Part shown: positions 9,140 through 18,835 of the stretch, piece after piece
Layout of the letters: every line of letters starts with the position of its first letter
How positions within the stretch are numbered: the stretch's first letter is position 1
DNA from: Pseudohalocynthiibacter aestuariivivens
GTDB taxonomy: Bacteria; Pseudomonadota; Alphaproteobacteria; Rhodobacterales; Rhodobacteraceae
Direction of reading: 5' to 3'
Length of the DNA stretch: 64,000 nucleotides
Assembly (NCBI RefSeq): GCF_011040495.1
Contig: NZ_CP049037.1
Coordinates: 3,286,001 to 3,350,000, forward strand
Made by a program: the position numbers and the translations under genes
The notes under the pieces: model-generated
Seen by the model: the letters and a program-made list of their open reading frames with translations, nothing else
Told to the model about the DNA's origin: nothing
The model's database searches: none

Positions 9140-9347
9140 GCACCTCGATCCCATTGTCACGCAGTGCCCTTGCGGCGGGTGTGAAATCATCCGGATGCAC
9201 CATCAGGCGACGGGGGAAAATGCCGATGCCGCCTTCGAGAACGCTCATATTTACGTCCATTTCAAAGCAGTCTATACCCTCGCCCTGAAGCAGAGCCTGA
9301 GCAAACGCTATTGTGGCCATATCCGTGGTACGTAGCAATTGTTTCAT
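9126..9347 (-). CDS. DUF2007-type small protein
   Basis: 73 residues beginning MKQLLRTTDMATIAFAQALLQGEGI and containing RLMVHPDDFTPAARALRDNG. This matches the PII-like DUF2007 fold, found next to the TrmN6-type methylase in many alphaproteobacteria. It is the first gene of a two-gene operon overlapping the methylase, and is divergent from the prenyl synthase gene. Role unknown. Confidence 0.75.
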   Translation of the reverse strand: MKQLLRTTDMATIAFAQALLQGEGIDCFEMDVNMSVLEGGIGIFPRRLMVHPDDFTPAARALRDNGIEVHDGP

Positions 9348-9401
9348 GGGATTGATTTAGGGATCGCGGCCCGCAATGTCGAGCCGCCCGCGAGGATTGG
9401 G

Positions 9402-10403
9402 ATGGGACTGGATCACGCCGCCATAAAACCGCATGAACAGATGGCCGAGCGTTTCGACGGCAAGCTGACGGCTGTCAATGCGCTGATCGCCGAGCGGATG
9501 GCGTCACGTCATGCGCCGCGGATCCCTCAAGTGACTGCGCATCTGGTTGAAGCGGGCGGCAAGCGTCTGCGCCCGATGCTGACCCTCGCCGCCGCCGACC
9601 TGAGCGGATATGTGGGCGATCACGACGTGCGATTGGCCGCCACAGTCGAGTTCATTCACACTGCGACGCTCTTGCATGACGACGTCGTGGACGAAAGCGC
9701 ACAGCGGCGGGGCAGGGCCACGGCGAACCTGCTGTGGGACAATAAATCCAGCGTTCTGGTGGGTGACTACCTGTTTTCGCGCGCATTTCAGTTGATGGTC
9801 GAAACCGGCAGCCTGCGGGTGCTGGACATTCTCGCGAATGCTTCGGCCACGATCGCAGAGGGCGAAGTGCTGCAGTTGACTGCCGCGCGCGATCTGGCCA
9901 CGACCGAGGATATTTACCTGCAGGTGGTGCGGGGCAAAACGGCAGCCCTTTTTTCTGCGGCGACCGAGGTGGGCGGTGTGATCGCCGCTGCGCCAGAGGT
10001 TCAGACCCGCGCGCTATTCGACTATGGCGATGCGCTGGGGATCGGGTTTCAGATTGTTGACGACCTGCTGGATTTTCGCGGCGATACGGCGGCGACGGGC
10101 AAAAATATCGGTGACGATTTTCGCGAGCGCAAGCTGACCTTGCCAATCATCAAGGCGGTCGCGGTCGCAGACGCGACCGAGCGCGCATTCTGGCAGCGCA
10201 CCATCGAGAAAGGTGATCAGCGCGACGGTGATCTGGAACAGGCCATCGCGTTGATGCACGCGCACGGCACACTGGATTCGACGCAGGCCGATGCGCTGGC
10301 ATGGATCGCGCGGGCCAAGGATGCGTTGGCACCTCTGCCCGATCATCCCGTACGCCAAATGCTGGCCGACCTTGCGGACTACGTCGTCGCGCGGGTGTCC
10401 TGA
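9402..10403 (+). CDS. Long-chain all-trans polyprenyl diphosphate synthase (probably decaprenyl)
   Basis: 333 residues. Makes the isoprenoid tail of ubiquinone by adding IPP to an allylic diphosphate. The first aspartate-rich motif is LLHDDVVDESAQRRG and the second is DDLLDFRGD; GGKRLRPML is the IPP-binding N-terminal signature. Ubiquinone-10 is typical of this group, so the product is probably decaprenyl diphosphate, but chain length is inferred. The start ATG has GAGG eight bases before it; the upstream extension lacks support. Confidence 0.9.
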   Translation: MGLDHAAIKPHEQMAERFDGKLTAVNALIAERMASRHAPRIPQVTAHLVEAGGKRLRPMLTLAAADLSGYVGDHDVRLAATVEFIHTATLLHDDVVDESAQRRGRATANLLWDNKSSVLVGDYLFSRAFQLMVETGSLRVLDILANASATIAEGEVLQLTAARDLATTEDIYLQVVRGKTAALFSAATEVGGVIAAAPEVQTRALFDYGDALGIGFQIVDDLLDFRGDTAATGKNIGDDFRERKLTLPIIKAVAVADATERAFWQRTIEKGDQRDGDLEQAIALMHAHGTLDSTQADALAWIARAKDALAPLPDHPVRQMLADLADYVVARVS

Positions 10404-10473
10404 CACGCCATTTTCAGACAGGCGGCTTCCGCGACCGCTGAAGTAAATAGCACAGCGCCGATTTTGAGGTGTT

Positions 10474-11337
10474 TCAGCTGTTCAGCTGAGTCGCCGTGAT
10501 CCACCAACTGGGGAATGCCTCGCTGAGGCGGCCAGCAGCAGAGGCAGCAGTTTCTTCGTCGCCATAGAGGCCGAAACATGTGCCACCAGAGCCAGACATC
10601 CGCGTTAGCAGGCACCCCGGTGTCACTTCGAGCGAGGCAAAGACCTGACTGATGACAGGTTCGCATTCGATGGCGGCGTCCTGTAGATCGTTTCGCATGC
10701 CGGCCAGCCATGCAATCAGACCGGATGCATCTGTTCCAATCGGAAGATCGTCAGGCATCGCTGGATTGTTCCGATTGCGCAACCTTTGAAATACTTCTGC
10801 CGTCAGTACGGGAATCTTGGGATTCACCAGCACTGCATGAAGCGTCGGCATACCGCGTACAGGCGTGACCAGATCACCAATGCCGCTCATCCGGGCCGCA
10901 CCAACGCCAGCCGCACATACCGGAGCATCGGCACCCAAAGCCAACACATCGGCAGGAATGGGTCGCCCGCTGAGTTCGGCAAGTGCGCGAATGGTGGCGG
11001 CAGCGTCAGAAGAACCACCACCGATGCCTGCGGCAATCGGCAGGTGTTTTTCCAGCGTCAGTGCCGCCGATACCCCCATCAGCGTGGCTGCCCTGTAAAC
11101 AAGGTTATCGGCGCCTTTAGGCACGCGATGCGCTGTCGGTCCAACGACGCGCAGGCTGGTCTGCTCTGCTGCACTGGCGCGCACATGATCGCCCACATCG
11201 GCAAACATGACCAGCGAATCCAGCGTGTGATAGCCATCCGACCGCTGTCCCGTCACATGCAGTGTCAGGTTAATCTTGGCAGGGGCAAAGGATTCGACAA
11301 CCCGGCTCATAGTCGCGTGATGCATAGTATCGCCCAT
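10474..11337 (-). CDS. ispE: 4-diphosphocytidyl-2-C-methyl-D-erythritol kinase
   Basis: 287-residue GHMP kinase of the MEP isoprenoid pathway. The N-terminal APAKINLTLHVTGQRSDGYH and the phosphate loop PIAAGIGGGSSDAAA are diagnostic, and MSGSGGTCFGLY forms the C-terminal GHMP motif. It starts five bases after the upstream TPR gene stops, with GAGGGA as ribosome site, so the two form an operon. Later in-frame ATGs (11325, 11310) are alternative starts. It faces the prenyl synthase gene across a 70-base convergent gap, a sensible isoprenoid neighbour. Confidence 0.92.
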   Translation of the reverse strand: MGDTMHHATMSRVVESFAPAKINLTLHVTGQRSDGYHTLDSLVMFADVGDHVRASAAEQTSLRVVGPTAHRVPKGADNLVYRAATLMGVSAALTLEKHLPIAAGIGGGSSDAAATIRALAELSGRPIPADVLALGADAPVCAAGVGAARMSGIGDLVTPVRGMPTLHAVLVNPKIPVLTAEVFQRLRNRNNPAMPDDLPIGTDASGLIAWLAGMRNDLQDAAIECEPVISQVFASLEVTPGCLLTRMSGSGGTCFGLYGDEETAASAAGRLSEAFPSWWITATQLNS

Positions 11338-11342
11338 GTGTT

Positions 11343-13043
11343 TTATCCCTCGTCATCCGCTACCCGAAGAGGCGGAGCGCCTTCTTCTGCAAGCACCTTG
11401 TCCAGACCCACTTCCAGCTTGCGTCGGATACGGTCCGGATCCACGTCCGGGGCCGGGTTTTCTTCGTCCACGAATGACAACGCACGGCGCCACTGAAATT
11501 TTGCCTCGATGACGCGACCTACGGCCCACAGGACATCGCCCAGATGATCATTGACCACCGGATCGACCGGCATCAGTTCTGCCGCCCGTTCCATATGGCC
11601 GATGGCCTCGTCATAGCGGCCCAGACGGTATAGCCCCCAACCCAGCGAATCGACGATGAAACCACTGTCGGGCTGCGCGGCAACGGCGCGCTCGATCATG
11701 TCCAGCGCCTCGTCCAGCTTGGTCTTTTTCTCGACCAGCGAATAACCCAGATAATTCAGCACTTGCGGCTGTTCCGGGTTCAGCTCCAGCGCGCGGCGAA
11801 AATCTGCCTCGGCCTGATCCCACAGGCCTTGGCGCTCTAGGGTGATGGCGCGGGCGTAATGGACGAACCATTGCGCGCTGTCGCGCGCATCATAGAGCGT
11901 GATCGCGGCATCATAGGCGGCCGTGGCCTTTTCAAACTGTTCCATCTGACGGAACAGATCGCCCAGCGAGGCATGGGCGATGGGCAAGTCAGGATGGGTT
12001 TCGGTCAACTGTTCCAGCACTTCGACGGCGGCATCTGTCTTGCCTGCGCGTCGCAACGCCTCGGCGCGACCCAGTTCGGCGGCGTGAAAGGCCGGATGAT
12101 CCCGCGGCACACGCTTGTAAGCGTCTGTCGCCAATTCAAACTGACCCAGCGCATCCAGCAGTTCCGCGGCCATGATACGTGCGTCAATGTGACCTTTGCT
12201 GAGATATTCGGCAAGGCGCGTGTAAAACAGAACGTAGTCCTCGCTGGTATCCGCCAGCAGCGCACGTCCCAGTGAATAAAAAACTTCAGCGACACCTTCG
12301 CGAGCACTGTCGATGCGGCTGAAGTTCAATCTTTCTCCAGCGACCAGTCGGGCGCGCAGGGCGGCAATCTGTGGATCAAGATCGCCACCGAATGCCTCGT
12401 CGATCACCTTGATGGCGTCTTCGTTGCGTTCCAGTTGGCTCAGCACTTCAGCCCATGCAATCGCGCCACGCCGGGTTGCCTGCATCGGACCGTCAGTTTC
12501 ACCCGCATAGATCGCATCGGCGGATTCGTAGTCACCCACAGAGGCCAGTGCCAGCGCCTTGTGGTAGATGGCAAAGCTACGCAGTCCACGTTCGCCTGCG
12601 ACCTCGTCAAACAGGTCCAGCGCGCTGGCCATGTCGCCCTGTCCCAGTGTTGCCCACGCTGCAATCAGACCATCGGCCAGAGGGCCGACGCCACGTTCAT
12701 CCGCGATCCGTTTCAGCACGGCATCGTAATCACCGCGCTCAACCTCTTCGGCGAGCAGAACCATCTGCGCCACCTGACTGCGGATATCACCGTCTTCCAT
12801 CCGGCGGGCGATCGGCAGGGCGCGATCAACGTAGCCCAGCGACAACTGTGCCGCGACGGTATGTTCCAGAATGCTGGGGTTCGAGGGGTCTTCGGCCAGA
12901 GCGCGCGTGAAATAGAACGCGGCGTTCTCGTAATCGTTTTGATAGCGCGCCTGCCGGGCGGCCAGATATGCGCCCGAAGGCTCGTCCGCACGCGCGGGTG
13001 CTGGCGGAAGCGCGAGCGCCGCAGCCAGAGCGAATAGGGTCAT
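11343..13043 (-). CDS. Secreted TPR-repeat protein
   Basis: About 566 residues. A signal peptide (MTLFALAAALALPPAPARA) precedes many tetratricopeptide repeats over the whole length; clear ones include NPEQPQVLNYLGYSLVEK and SGFIVDSLGWGLYRLGRYDE. It probably works as a periplasmic scaffold for protein assembly. The start is uncertain: I use the ATG that directly opens the signal peptide, but an in-frame GTG at 13058 and an upstream start at 13115 are possible. It is conserved upstream of ispE in related genomes as far as I recall. Confidence 0.85.
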   Translation of the reverse strand: MTLFALAAALALPPAPARADEPSGAYLAARQARYQNDYENAAFYFTRALAEDPSNPSILEHTVAAQLSLGYVDRALPIARRMEDGDIRSQVAQMVLLAEEVERGDYDAVLKRIADERGVGPLADGLIAAWATLGQGDMASALDLFDEVAGERGLRSFAIYHKALALASVGDYESADAIYAGETDGPMQATRRGAIAWAEVLSQLERNEDAIKVIDEAFGGDLDPQIAALRARLVAGERLNFSRIDSAREGVAEVFYSLGRALLADTSEDYVLFYTRLAEYLSKGHIDARIMAAELLDALGQFELATDAYKRVPRDHPAFHAAELGRAEALRRAGKTDAAVEVLEQLTETHPDLPIAHASLGDLFRQMEQFEKATAAYDAAITLYDARDSAQWFVHYARAITLERQGLWDQAEADFRRALELNPEQPQVLNYLGYSLVEKKTKLDEALDMIERAVAAQPDSGFIVDSLGWGLYRLGRYDEAIGHMERAAELMPVDPVVNDHLGDVLWAVGRVIEAKFQWRRALSFVDEENPAPDVDPDRIRRKLEVGLDKVLAEEGAPPLRVADDEG

Positions 13044-13175
13044 GGATCGGAAAATCACGCTCGGGTTTGCCTGTTTTGATTGCCTCAGTGCCGCATAACC
13101 TAGACCGCGCGGCACGCAAGGGCAATGCCGGGCGGCAATACGCCGCCCACCAGATGCATGAAATTCACGGGAGTT

Positions 13176-14825
13176 TTACATATTGGGATAGTTCGGCCCG
13201 TCGCCGCCCTGTGGTGTGGTCCAGTTGATATTCTGGGCAGGATCCTTGATGTCGCAGGTCTTGCAATGCACGCAGTTCTGAAAGTTGATCTGAAAGCGTG
13301 GCTCCTTGCCATCCTCCTCGACAAATTCATAAACACCAGCCGGACAGTAACGTGCCGAAGGACCGGCAAATTTCGGCAAGTTTACCGCGACCGGAATACT
13401 CGGGTCCTTCAGCTTGAGATGCGCTGGCTGGTTTTCGTCGTGGTTGGTCATCGAAAAGCTGACATTGGTCAGCCGATCAAAGCTGAGCTTACCATCAGGT
13501 TTGGGATAGCTGATTTGCTTGTGCTTATCGGCGGGTTCGGTTGCATCGGCGTCGTTCTTACCGTGCTTGATCGTCCCAAACAGTGAAAAGCCCAGCGTGT
13601 TCGTCCACATGTCCATGCCGCCCAGAGCCAGCGACGCCAGTAGGCCGTATTTGGACCACAGAGGTTTGACGTTGCGAACTTTCTTCAGGTCTTTGCCGAT
13701 CGCGCCTGTGCGCACTTCGGTCTCGTAATCATTCAGTTCGTCACCAGTGCGCCCGCCCTCAATTGCGGTATGCGCGGCCTGAGCTGCGGCCATCCCACTG
13801 AGCATGGCGTTATGGTTGCCTTTGATACGCGGCACGTTGACCATGCCTACCGAACATCCCAGCAGTGCCACGCCGGGCGCCACCATCTTGGGCATCGACT
13901 GATATCCACCCTCCGAGATGGCGCGCGCACCGTAGGCCACACGTTTGCCGCCTTTCAGCAGCTCTGCGACCATCGGATGATGCTTGAACCGTTGGAATTC
14001 CATATAGGGATAGAGGTGCGGGTTCTTATAGTTCAGGTGCACGACAAAGCCGACATAGACCTGATTATTCTCCAGGTGATAAATAAAGCTGCCGCCGCCC
14101 GCATTGCCTCCCAATGGCCAGCCCATCGTGTGCGTGACACTGCCCTCGCGGTGCTTGTCCGGGTCGATTTCCCAGATTTCCTTCATGCCGAGCCCGAATT
14201 TTTGCGGCTCTTTGCCCTGACTGAGGTCGTATTTTGCGATCACTTCCTTGGCCAGTGATCCGCGCACGCCCTCGGAGAGAAAGACATACTTGCCATGCAA
14301 CTCCATGCCCGGCTCATAGTTCGGTCCCTTGCTGCCGTCTGGGGCGATGCCAAACTCGCCGGCGACCACGCCCTTGATCTCGCCATTGTCGCCATAAACC
14401 AGTTCAGAGCAGGCCATGCCGGGGAAAATCTCGACGCCCAGCGCCTCGGCCTGTTCGGCCATCCAGCGACAAACATTACCCATCGAAACGATGTAATTGC
14501 CGTGGTTGTTCATCAGCGGCGGCATGGGGAAATTGGGAATGCGGATCTGACCTGCTTCGCCCAGCATATAAAAGTTGTCATCCTTAACAGGCACATTCAC
14601 CGGCGCGCCCTTTTCCTTCCAGTCCGGGATCAGCTTGTCCAGACCACAGGTATCCAGCACCGCGCCCGATAGGATATGGGCACCCACCTCGCTGCCTTTT
14701 TCCAGCACCACGACTTCGCGTTCGGGGTTCAATTGCTTGAGATGGATCGCGGCGCTCAGCCCGGCGGGGCCTGCGCCCACGATCACTACATCGTATTCCA
14801 TCGTCTCGCGCGCCGTGTCGGACAT
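13176..14825 (-). CDS. Electron transfer flavoprotein-ubiquinone oxidoreductase
   Basis: 549 residues. Passes electrons from ETF (fatty acid and amino acid dehydrogenases) to ubiquinone at the inner face of the membrane. The N-terminal FAD motif is VGAGPAGLSAAIHL. The C-terminal ferredoxin-like part carries the single 4Fe-4S cluster, with CPAGVY and CVHCKTC. Full length for the family. The start ATG follows GAAAGGA. The 271 bases upstream, to greA, contain no gene that I recognise. Confidence 0.95.
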   Translation of the reverse strand: MSDTARETMEYDVVIVGAGPAGLSAAIHLKQLNPEREVVVLEKGSEVGAHILSGAVLDTCGLDKLIPDWKEKGAPVNVPVKDDNFYMLGEAGQIRIPNFPMPPLMNNHGNYIVSMGNVCRWMAEQAEALGVEIFPGMACSELVYGDNGEIKGVVAGEFGIAPDGSKGPNYEPGMELHGKYVFLSEGVRGSLAKEVIAKYDLSQGKEPQKFGLGMKEIWEIDPDKHREGSVTHTMGWPLGGNAGGGSFIYHLENNQVYVGFVVHLNYKNPHLYPYMEFQRFKHHPMVAELLKGGKRVAYGARAISEGGYQSMPKMVAPGVALLGCSVGMVNVPRIKGNHNAMLSGMAAAQAAHTAIEGGRTGDELNDYETEVRTGAIGKDLKKVRNVKPLWSKYGLLASLALGGMDMWTNTLGFSLFGTIKHGKNDADATEPADKHKQISYPKPDGKLSFDRLTNVSFSMTNHDENQPAHLKLKDPSIPVAVNLPKFAGPSARYCPAGVYEFVEEDGKEPRFQINFQNCVHCKTCDIKDPAQNINWTTPQGGDGPNYPNM

Positions 14826-15096
14826 CGGGTCATCCTTTCAAAAATGGGCTCGGATCATGTGGATCGGGCCAGCAACAAAGTTGCGCATGTGCGTAGCGCG
14901 GCGGGCGGGCAGGCGTCAATTGAAACACGACGTTAAACCGGTTGGAAAACGGCAAAATCTCTACTAGGTGCAGCGCGATTGCGCCGCTCTGCCGCTTCGT
15001 CTATTGCAAATGCGTGGTAGGTCAGGGCAGTCTGATGCGACCTTGAAAAGCTTGGGCAGGTGCGCATATGGCGTCTGCGACTAGGGGGATGCGAAA

Positions 15097-15567
15097 ATGG
15101 AAAAAATCCCGATGACACGTGCGGGCCACGCGGCGCTGGAAACAGAGCTGAAACACCTGAAATCGGTTGAACGCCCGGCGATCATCCGTGCCATCGCCGA
15201 GGCGCGCGAACATGGCGACCTGTCGGAAAACGCCGAATATCATTCCGCCAAGGAAAAGCAGAGCTTTATCGAAGGGCGTATCAAGGAACTGGAAGGCGCG
15301 CTCGGCCTTGCCGAAGTGATCGATCCGGCCAAATTGTCCGGCACGATCAAATTCGGAGCCACAGTGACGCTGGTCGACGAAGATACTGATGAAGAAAAAA
15401 CCTATCAGATCGTCGGTGAATACGAGGCCAGTATCGAAAAAGGCCTGTTGAATATCAAATCTCCCATCGCCCGTGCCCTCATCGGCAAGGAGGAGGGCGA
15501 CAGCGTCGAGGTGCGTACGCCGGGTGGGGATCGTGCCTATGAAGTGCTGAAAATCGCATACGTCTGA
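15097..15567 (+). CDS. greA: Transcription elongation factor GreA
   Basis: 156 residues. The N-terminal coiled coil enters the RNA polymerase secondary channel and rescues backtracked complexes. Its tip carries the acidic [10 protein letters not shown] motif; the C-terminal domain includes [14 protein letters not shown] and ends EVLKIAY. Full length. The following membrane-protein gene starts 15 bases later. Confidence 0.96.
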   Translation: MEKIPMTRAGHAALETELKHLKSVERPAIIRAIAEAREHGDLSENAEYHSAKEKQSFIEGRIKELEGALGLAEVIDPAKLSGTIKFGATVTLVDEDTDEEKTYQIVGEYEASIEKGLLNIKSPIARALIGKEEGDSVEVRTPGGDRAYEVLKIAYV

Positions 15568-15582
15568 TCAAGGTGGCTAATC

Positions 15583-16605
15583 ATGCCTGACCCCAAGTCG
15601 ACCCGCCCCACGTCGCTGGGGATATACGACAAGACACCGCAAACGCCGATCACTGGTATCGAGGTGGCGGCGATTGTGCTGTCGGGTCTGTGGTTGGTCG
15701 GGTCTGCGGTTTTCTTTCTGGTGCTGGTCCCGCGTGGTGCGTTGGGCGGCCCTGGGGGGGCGTTCGATTTCCTGCTGACGATGCTGGCGGTTTTCCTGCC
15801 CGTGGCGATGATCTGGGTGGCCGCAACGGCGGCGCGCTCGACCAAGGTCATGCGAGAAGAGAGCCGACGTTTGCAGGCCGCGATCGATGCGATCCGTCAG
15901 GCCTATGTGGTCCAGAATCAGTCCGGGACACGCACCCCAGAGGGGGCCTCGGTGTCCCGTAAACTGGACGAGATCGCAGCGGCACAGCGCAAGACGGAAA
16001 CCGCGCTCGCGACGTTCTCGACGTCGCGGCAGCCTGCGACACCGCGCGCTGCTGCACGGGCCGTCACACCACCGGCCGCCGACGGCGATCAGGTCGCGCT
16101 GCCTTTGGGCACATCAGCCGAAGAGATACGTCCGCCGCTCTCGACCGACGATTTCATTCGTGCGCTTAATTTCCCCGAAACCGTCGAAGACAAAGTTGGC
16201 TTTGACGCCCTGCGCAAGGCGCTGAAAGACCGGCCAACGGCCCTGCTGATACAGGCGGCACAGGATATTCTGACGCTGCTCAGTCAGGATGGCATCTATA
16301 TGGACGACCTGCGCCCCGACATGGCGCGCCCTGAAATATGGCGCCGTTTCGGTGCGGGTGCGCGCGGCCGCGAAATTGCGGCACTGGGTGGTATCCGTGA
16401 TCGATCGTCTTTGGCGCTCAGCGCCGCGCGGATGAAGAAAGATCCGATCTTCCGCGATGCGGCGCACCACTTCCTGCGCCGCTTTGACCGGATGTTCGCC
16501 AGTTTTGCCGAAACCGCCAGCGATGCCGAAATATCGGAACTGTCAGACACGCGCACTGCCCGCGCCTTTATGTTGCTGGGACGGATCGCAGGTACTTTCG
16601 ACTAA
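15583..16605 (+). CDS. Conserved two-helix membrane protein of unknown function
   Basis: 340 residues, no family that I can name. Two hydrophobic helices near the N-terminus (about 25-50 and 63-82) are followed by a charged coiled-coil-like stretch (TKVMREESRRLQAAIDAIRQ), an Ala/Pro-rich linker, and a mostly helical soluble C-terminal domain. The 15-base spacing from greA suggests co-transcription. It is probably restricted to Rhodobacteraceae; a homology search with the C-terminal domain would settle this. Confidence 0.7.
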   Translation: MPDPKSTRPTSLGIYDKTPQTPITGIEVAAIVLSGLWLVGSAVFFLVLVPRGALGGPGGAFDFLLTMLAVFLPVAMIWVAATAARSTKVMREESRRLQAAIDAIRQAYVVQNQSGTRTPEGASVSRKLDEIAAAQRKTETALATFSTSRQPATPRAAARAVTPPAADGDQVALPLGTSAEEIRPPLSTDDFIRALNFPETVEDKVGFDALRKALKDRPTALLIQAAQDILTLLSQDGIYMDDLRPDMARPEIWRRFGAGARGREIAALGGIRDRSSLALSAARMKKDPIFRDAAHHFLRRFDRMFASFAETASDAEISELSDTRTARAFMLLGRIAGTFD

Positions 16606-16644
16606 GGGGCAGAAACCGCCCCACTTTCATCGCTCTCTAAAGCG

Positions 16645-16681
16645 TTTTGTATTTAATCTGATCCACAGATTTGATGCAAAA
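16645..16681 (+). terminator. Long imperfect hairpin between convergent genes
   Basis: Sixteen-base arms at 16645-16660 and 16666-16681 around the loop ATCCA; 15 of 16 positions pair, two of them as T-G wobbles that work only in RNA from the + strand. A smaller GGGGC/GCCCC stem lies just after the upstream stop (16606-16622). No long T tract follows, so factor-independent termination is uncertain. Confidence 0.45.
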
Positions 16682-16708
16682 GGCCCCAAATACTGCAATG
16701 ACAGATGG

Positions 16709-18835
16709 CTACAGCCCGAAACTGCCGTAAGGGATGTAGCGCACCATATCCCCCGGTGCGATCTCTGCCGCGCCGTCCGGCAGCTCAACCAGCCCTTCCG
16801 CCCAGCTTAGCCCACTGATCCGCCCGGATCCCTCTGAGGCAAAGACCTCGGCGCGCCCGTCGCGTATGCGTGCGCGCAGATACTCGCGCCGCCCGGGTTT
16901 CTTGCGTTTGGTAAACCCGGCAGGCACATCAAAGCCTTGCGGCAACGTCCAGCCTGTCCCGGCCATCAGTCCCAGCGCGGGTCGCGCAAAAATCAAGGTA
17001 CAGACCAACGCGGCAACCGGATTGCCGGGAAGGCCAAAAACTGGCGTGCCCCGCCACATACCCAATGCCAGCGGACGACCAGGCTTCAGTGCAATGCGCC
17101 AGTGGCTAAGCGCGCCACTTTCCTTCAGGAGCGCCGAGACATGGTCCTCATCCCCCGCCGATGCGCCGCCGGAGGTCAGGATTGCATCGCTGGTATCGGC
17201 GGCGCGATCCAGTGCTGCGCGCAATGCGTCGCGATCATCCGGTGCGCGCCCCATATCATTGCACGCGAACCCCATCTGCGTCATCAGCGCGTGCAGCATC
17301 GGGCGGTTCGCGTCATAGATCTGGCCGGGCGTTGCGGGTTCTCCGGGTTCGCGTAACTCATCGCCGGTGGACAGGATCGCGACCTGCAACCGATCATAGA
17401 CCGGTACGCGGTCGGTGCCCGTTGCAGCCAGCAGGGCCAGATCGGCGGGGGTTAGTACGCGGCCAGCGGGCAATATCTCCATGCCCTCGCATACGTCCTC
17501 GCCTGCCTTCCGAGCGTTGGATCCGGGCTTGACCCCGCCCCGAAAGGCGATCTGGCGACCATCGCACTGTACGTCCTCTTGCAATATAACGGTGTCGACG
17601 CCATCAGGCAGGATTGCGCCCGTCAGGATGCGGATTGCTGTTCCGGGGGGCACGTTCCCACCGTACGGCACCCCTGCGGCGGCTCTGCCGTCGCAGAGCG
17701 GCAAAACTTGATCGCCGGTGCCGAGGCTATCGAATGCAAAACCATAACCGTCCACAGCCGAATTCGGGGCAGGTGGGTTCGACCGACGTGCAGTGACAGG
17801 CGTGGCCAGCACCCGACCAAGGGCGGCCTTCAGCGCCACTTGACCCTGTCCCACCACCGGATGCAGTCGTGCGCGTAACGCCTCGAGCGCATCATTCACC
17901 GGGGTCCAGTCCACACCGGCAGGCAGGGCGAAGCAATCGTCGCGCAGGGGCGGCGGCGCGAGCGGGGATCCTTGGGCCAAAGCGCAGAGCGCGGATGCGT
18001 GACCCGTGCCCAACACCCACGCCTCTTCGCGGGCCTCGGCGGGGATGTCTGTCATCATCGTGGTCAGCGCCTCGGGTGCCAGCCGTGATAGCGCGCCTGC
18101 CAACAGGCGAACCTGCACCCGGTCACGTATCTCGGTCCCATCGCGGGCCACCTGGGCTTTGACGGCAGCCTCGATCAGACCAGGCCAGATTTCCGCCAGC
18201 ACAACAGGCGCATTGTGCCATGTCTCGAACGGCCAGACCGCCACGCCGTTTATTCGGCGCAGGCGTGACAGCATTGGCAGACCCATAAGGGCTTGGCTGC
18301 CCACAGTTGGATTGAAAAAGAGCTGAAAGCAGCTTGATGGTGTATTGGCCACCCTGTCGCAGCTGCGTTTCTCGGCGACCCGGTCGAATGGGATGCCGAT
18401 TTTACGATATGGGACACCCGGCCACCTGTCCTGATGACTCTTGCCCCAGAATGGTCCCGGTCCGGCAAACAGCGCATTGATCGTTTCGGCGACCTCGAAC
18501 CGGTTGTTTTCACCTTCGGGCGTGTCGGTAATCTGCGCAGCGAGCCAGTCCCACAGCGCCAGAGGATCATCCTTTCCGGTCACGATCCGGGCAAATCCCT
18601 TTGGATAGCCAAACGGAAAGTCAAACCCGATCAGCATACGTCGCCCGGCGTCTTGTTCGGTGCGGATGATTTCTGTGAGGCGCGTTTCAGCATCGATCCG
18701 GTTGCGGCAATAGATAGGTTCTTGCGCTACGCCGTCCTGCACGAATCCCAGCCATATCGCATCTTTGGATGGGTTCACGGGCGCGCGTTTGGCGGCGGAC
18801 CAGTCCACCACCAGAAAACTGTCGAACCCGGTCAC
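16709..18835 (-). CDS. MoeA-type molybdotransferase fused to an N-terminal RNase H-like (DUF429-like) domain
   Basis: 708 residues, against about 400 for ordinary MoeA. The C-terminal part, from roughly residue 310, is MoeA, which inserts molybdate into adenylylated molybdopterin: NSAVDGYGFAFDS, the TGDEL motif in AILSTGDELREPG, SGGASAGDEDH and FGLPGNPVAALV. The first ~300 residues are another domain opening FLVVDWSAAKRA with IGFDFPFGYP; it resembles DUF429-type RNase H-fold proteins, though I am unsure. The start is GTG, overlapping the mobB stop. It is the last gene of the fdhD-YcxB-mobA-mobB-moeA operon. Confidence 0.85.
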   Translation of the reverse strand: MTGFDSFLVVDWSAAKRAPVNPSKDAIWLGFVQDGVAQEPIYCRNRIDAETRLTEIIRTEQDAGRRMLIGFDFPFGYPKGFARIVTGKDDPLALWDWLAAQITDTPEGENNRFEVAETINALFAGPGPFWGKSHQDRWPGVPYRKIGIPFDRVAEKRSCDRVANTPSSCFQLFFNPTVGSQALMGLPMLSRLRRINGVAVWPFETWHNAPVVLAEIWPGLIEAAVKAQVARDGTEIRDRVQVRLLAGALSRLAPEALTTMMTDIPAEAREEAWVLGTGHASALCALAQGSPLAPPPLRDDCFALPAGVDWTPVNDALEALRARLHPVVGQGQVALKAALGRVLATPVTARRSNPPAPNSAVDGYGFAFDSLGTGDQVLPLCDGRAAAGVPYGGNVPPGTAIRILTGAILPDGVDTVILQEDVQCDGRQIAFRGGVKPGSNARKAGEDVCEGMEILPAGRVLTPADLALLAATGTDRVPVYDRLQVAILSTGDELREPGEPATPGQIYDANRPMLHALMTQMGFACNDMGRAPDDRDALRAALDRAADTSDAILTSGGASAGDEDHVSALLKESGALSHWRIALKPGRPLALGMWRGTPVFGLPGNPVAALVCTLIFARPALGLMAGTGWTLPQGFDVPAGFTKRKKPGRREYLRARIRDGRAEVFASEGSGRISGLSWAEGLVELPDGAAEIAPGDMVRYIPYGSFGL

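Noticed and set aside
12435..13037. Long open frames on the + strand opposite the TPR gene
   Set aside because: They lie wholly in the antisense strand of a strong coding region and show no domain pattern or ribosome site; high G+C commonly produces such frames.
14826..15096. Search for a tRNA in the ETF-QO/greA gap
   Set aside because: No cloverleaf, no T-loop GTTCGA motif; nothing recognisable in this stretch.
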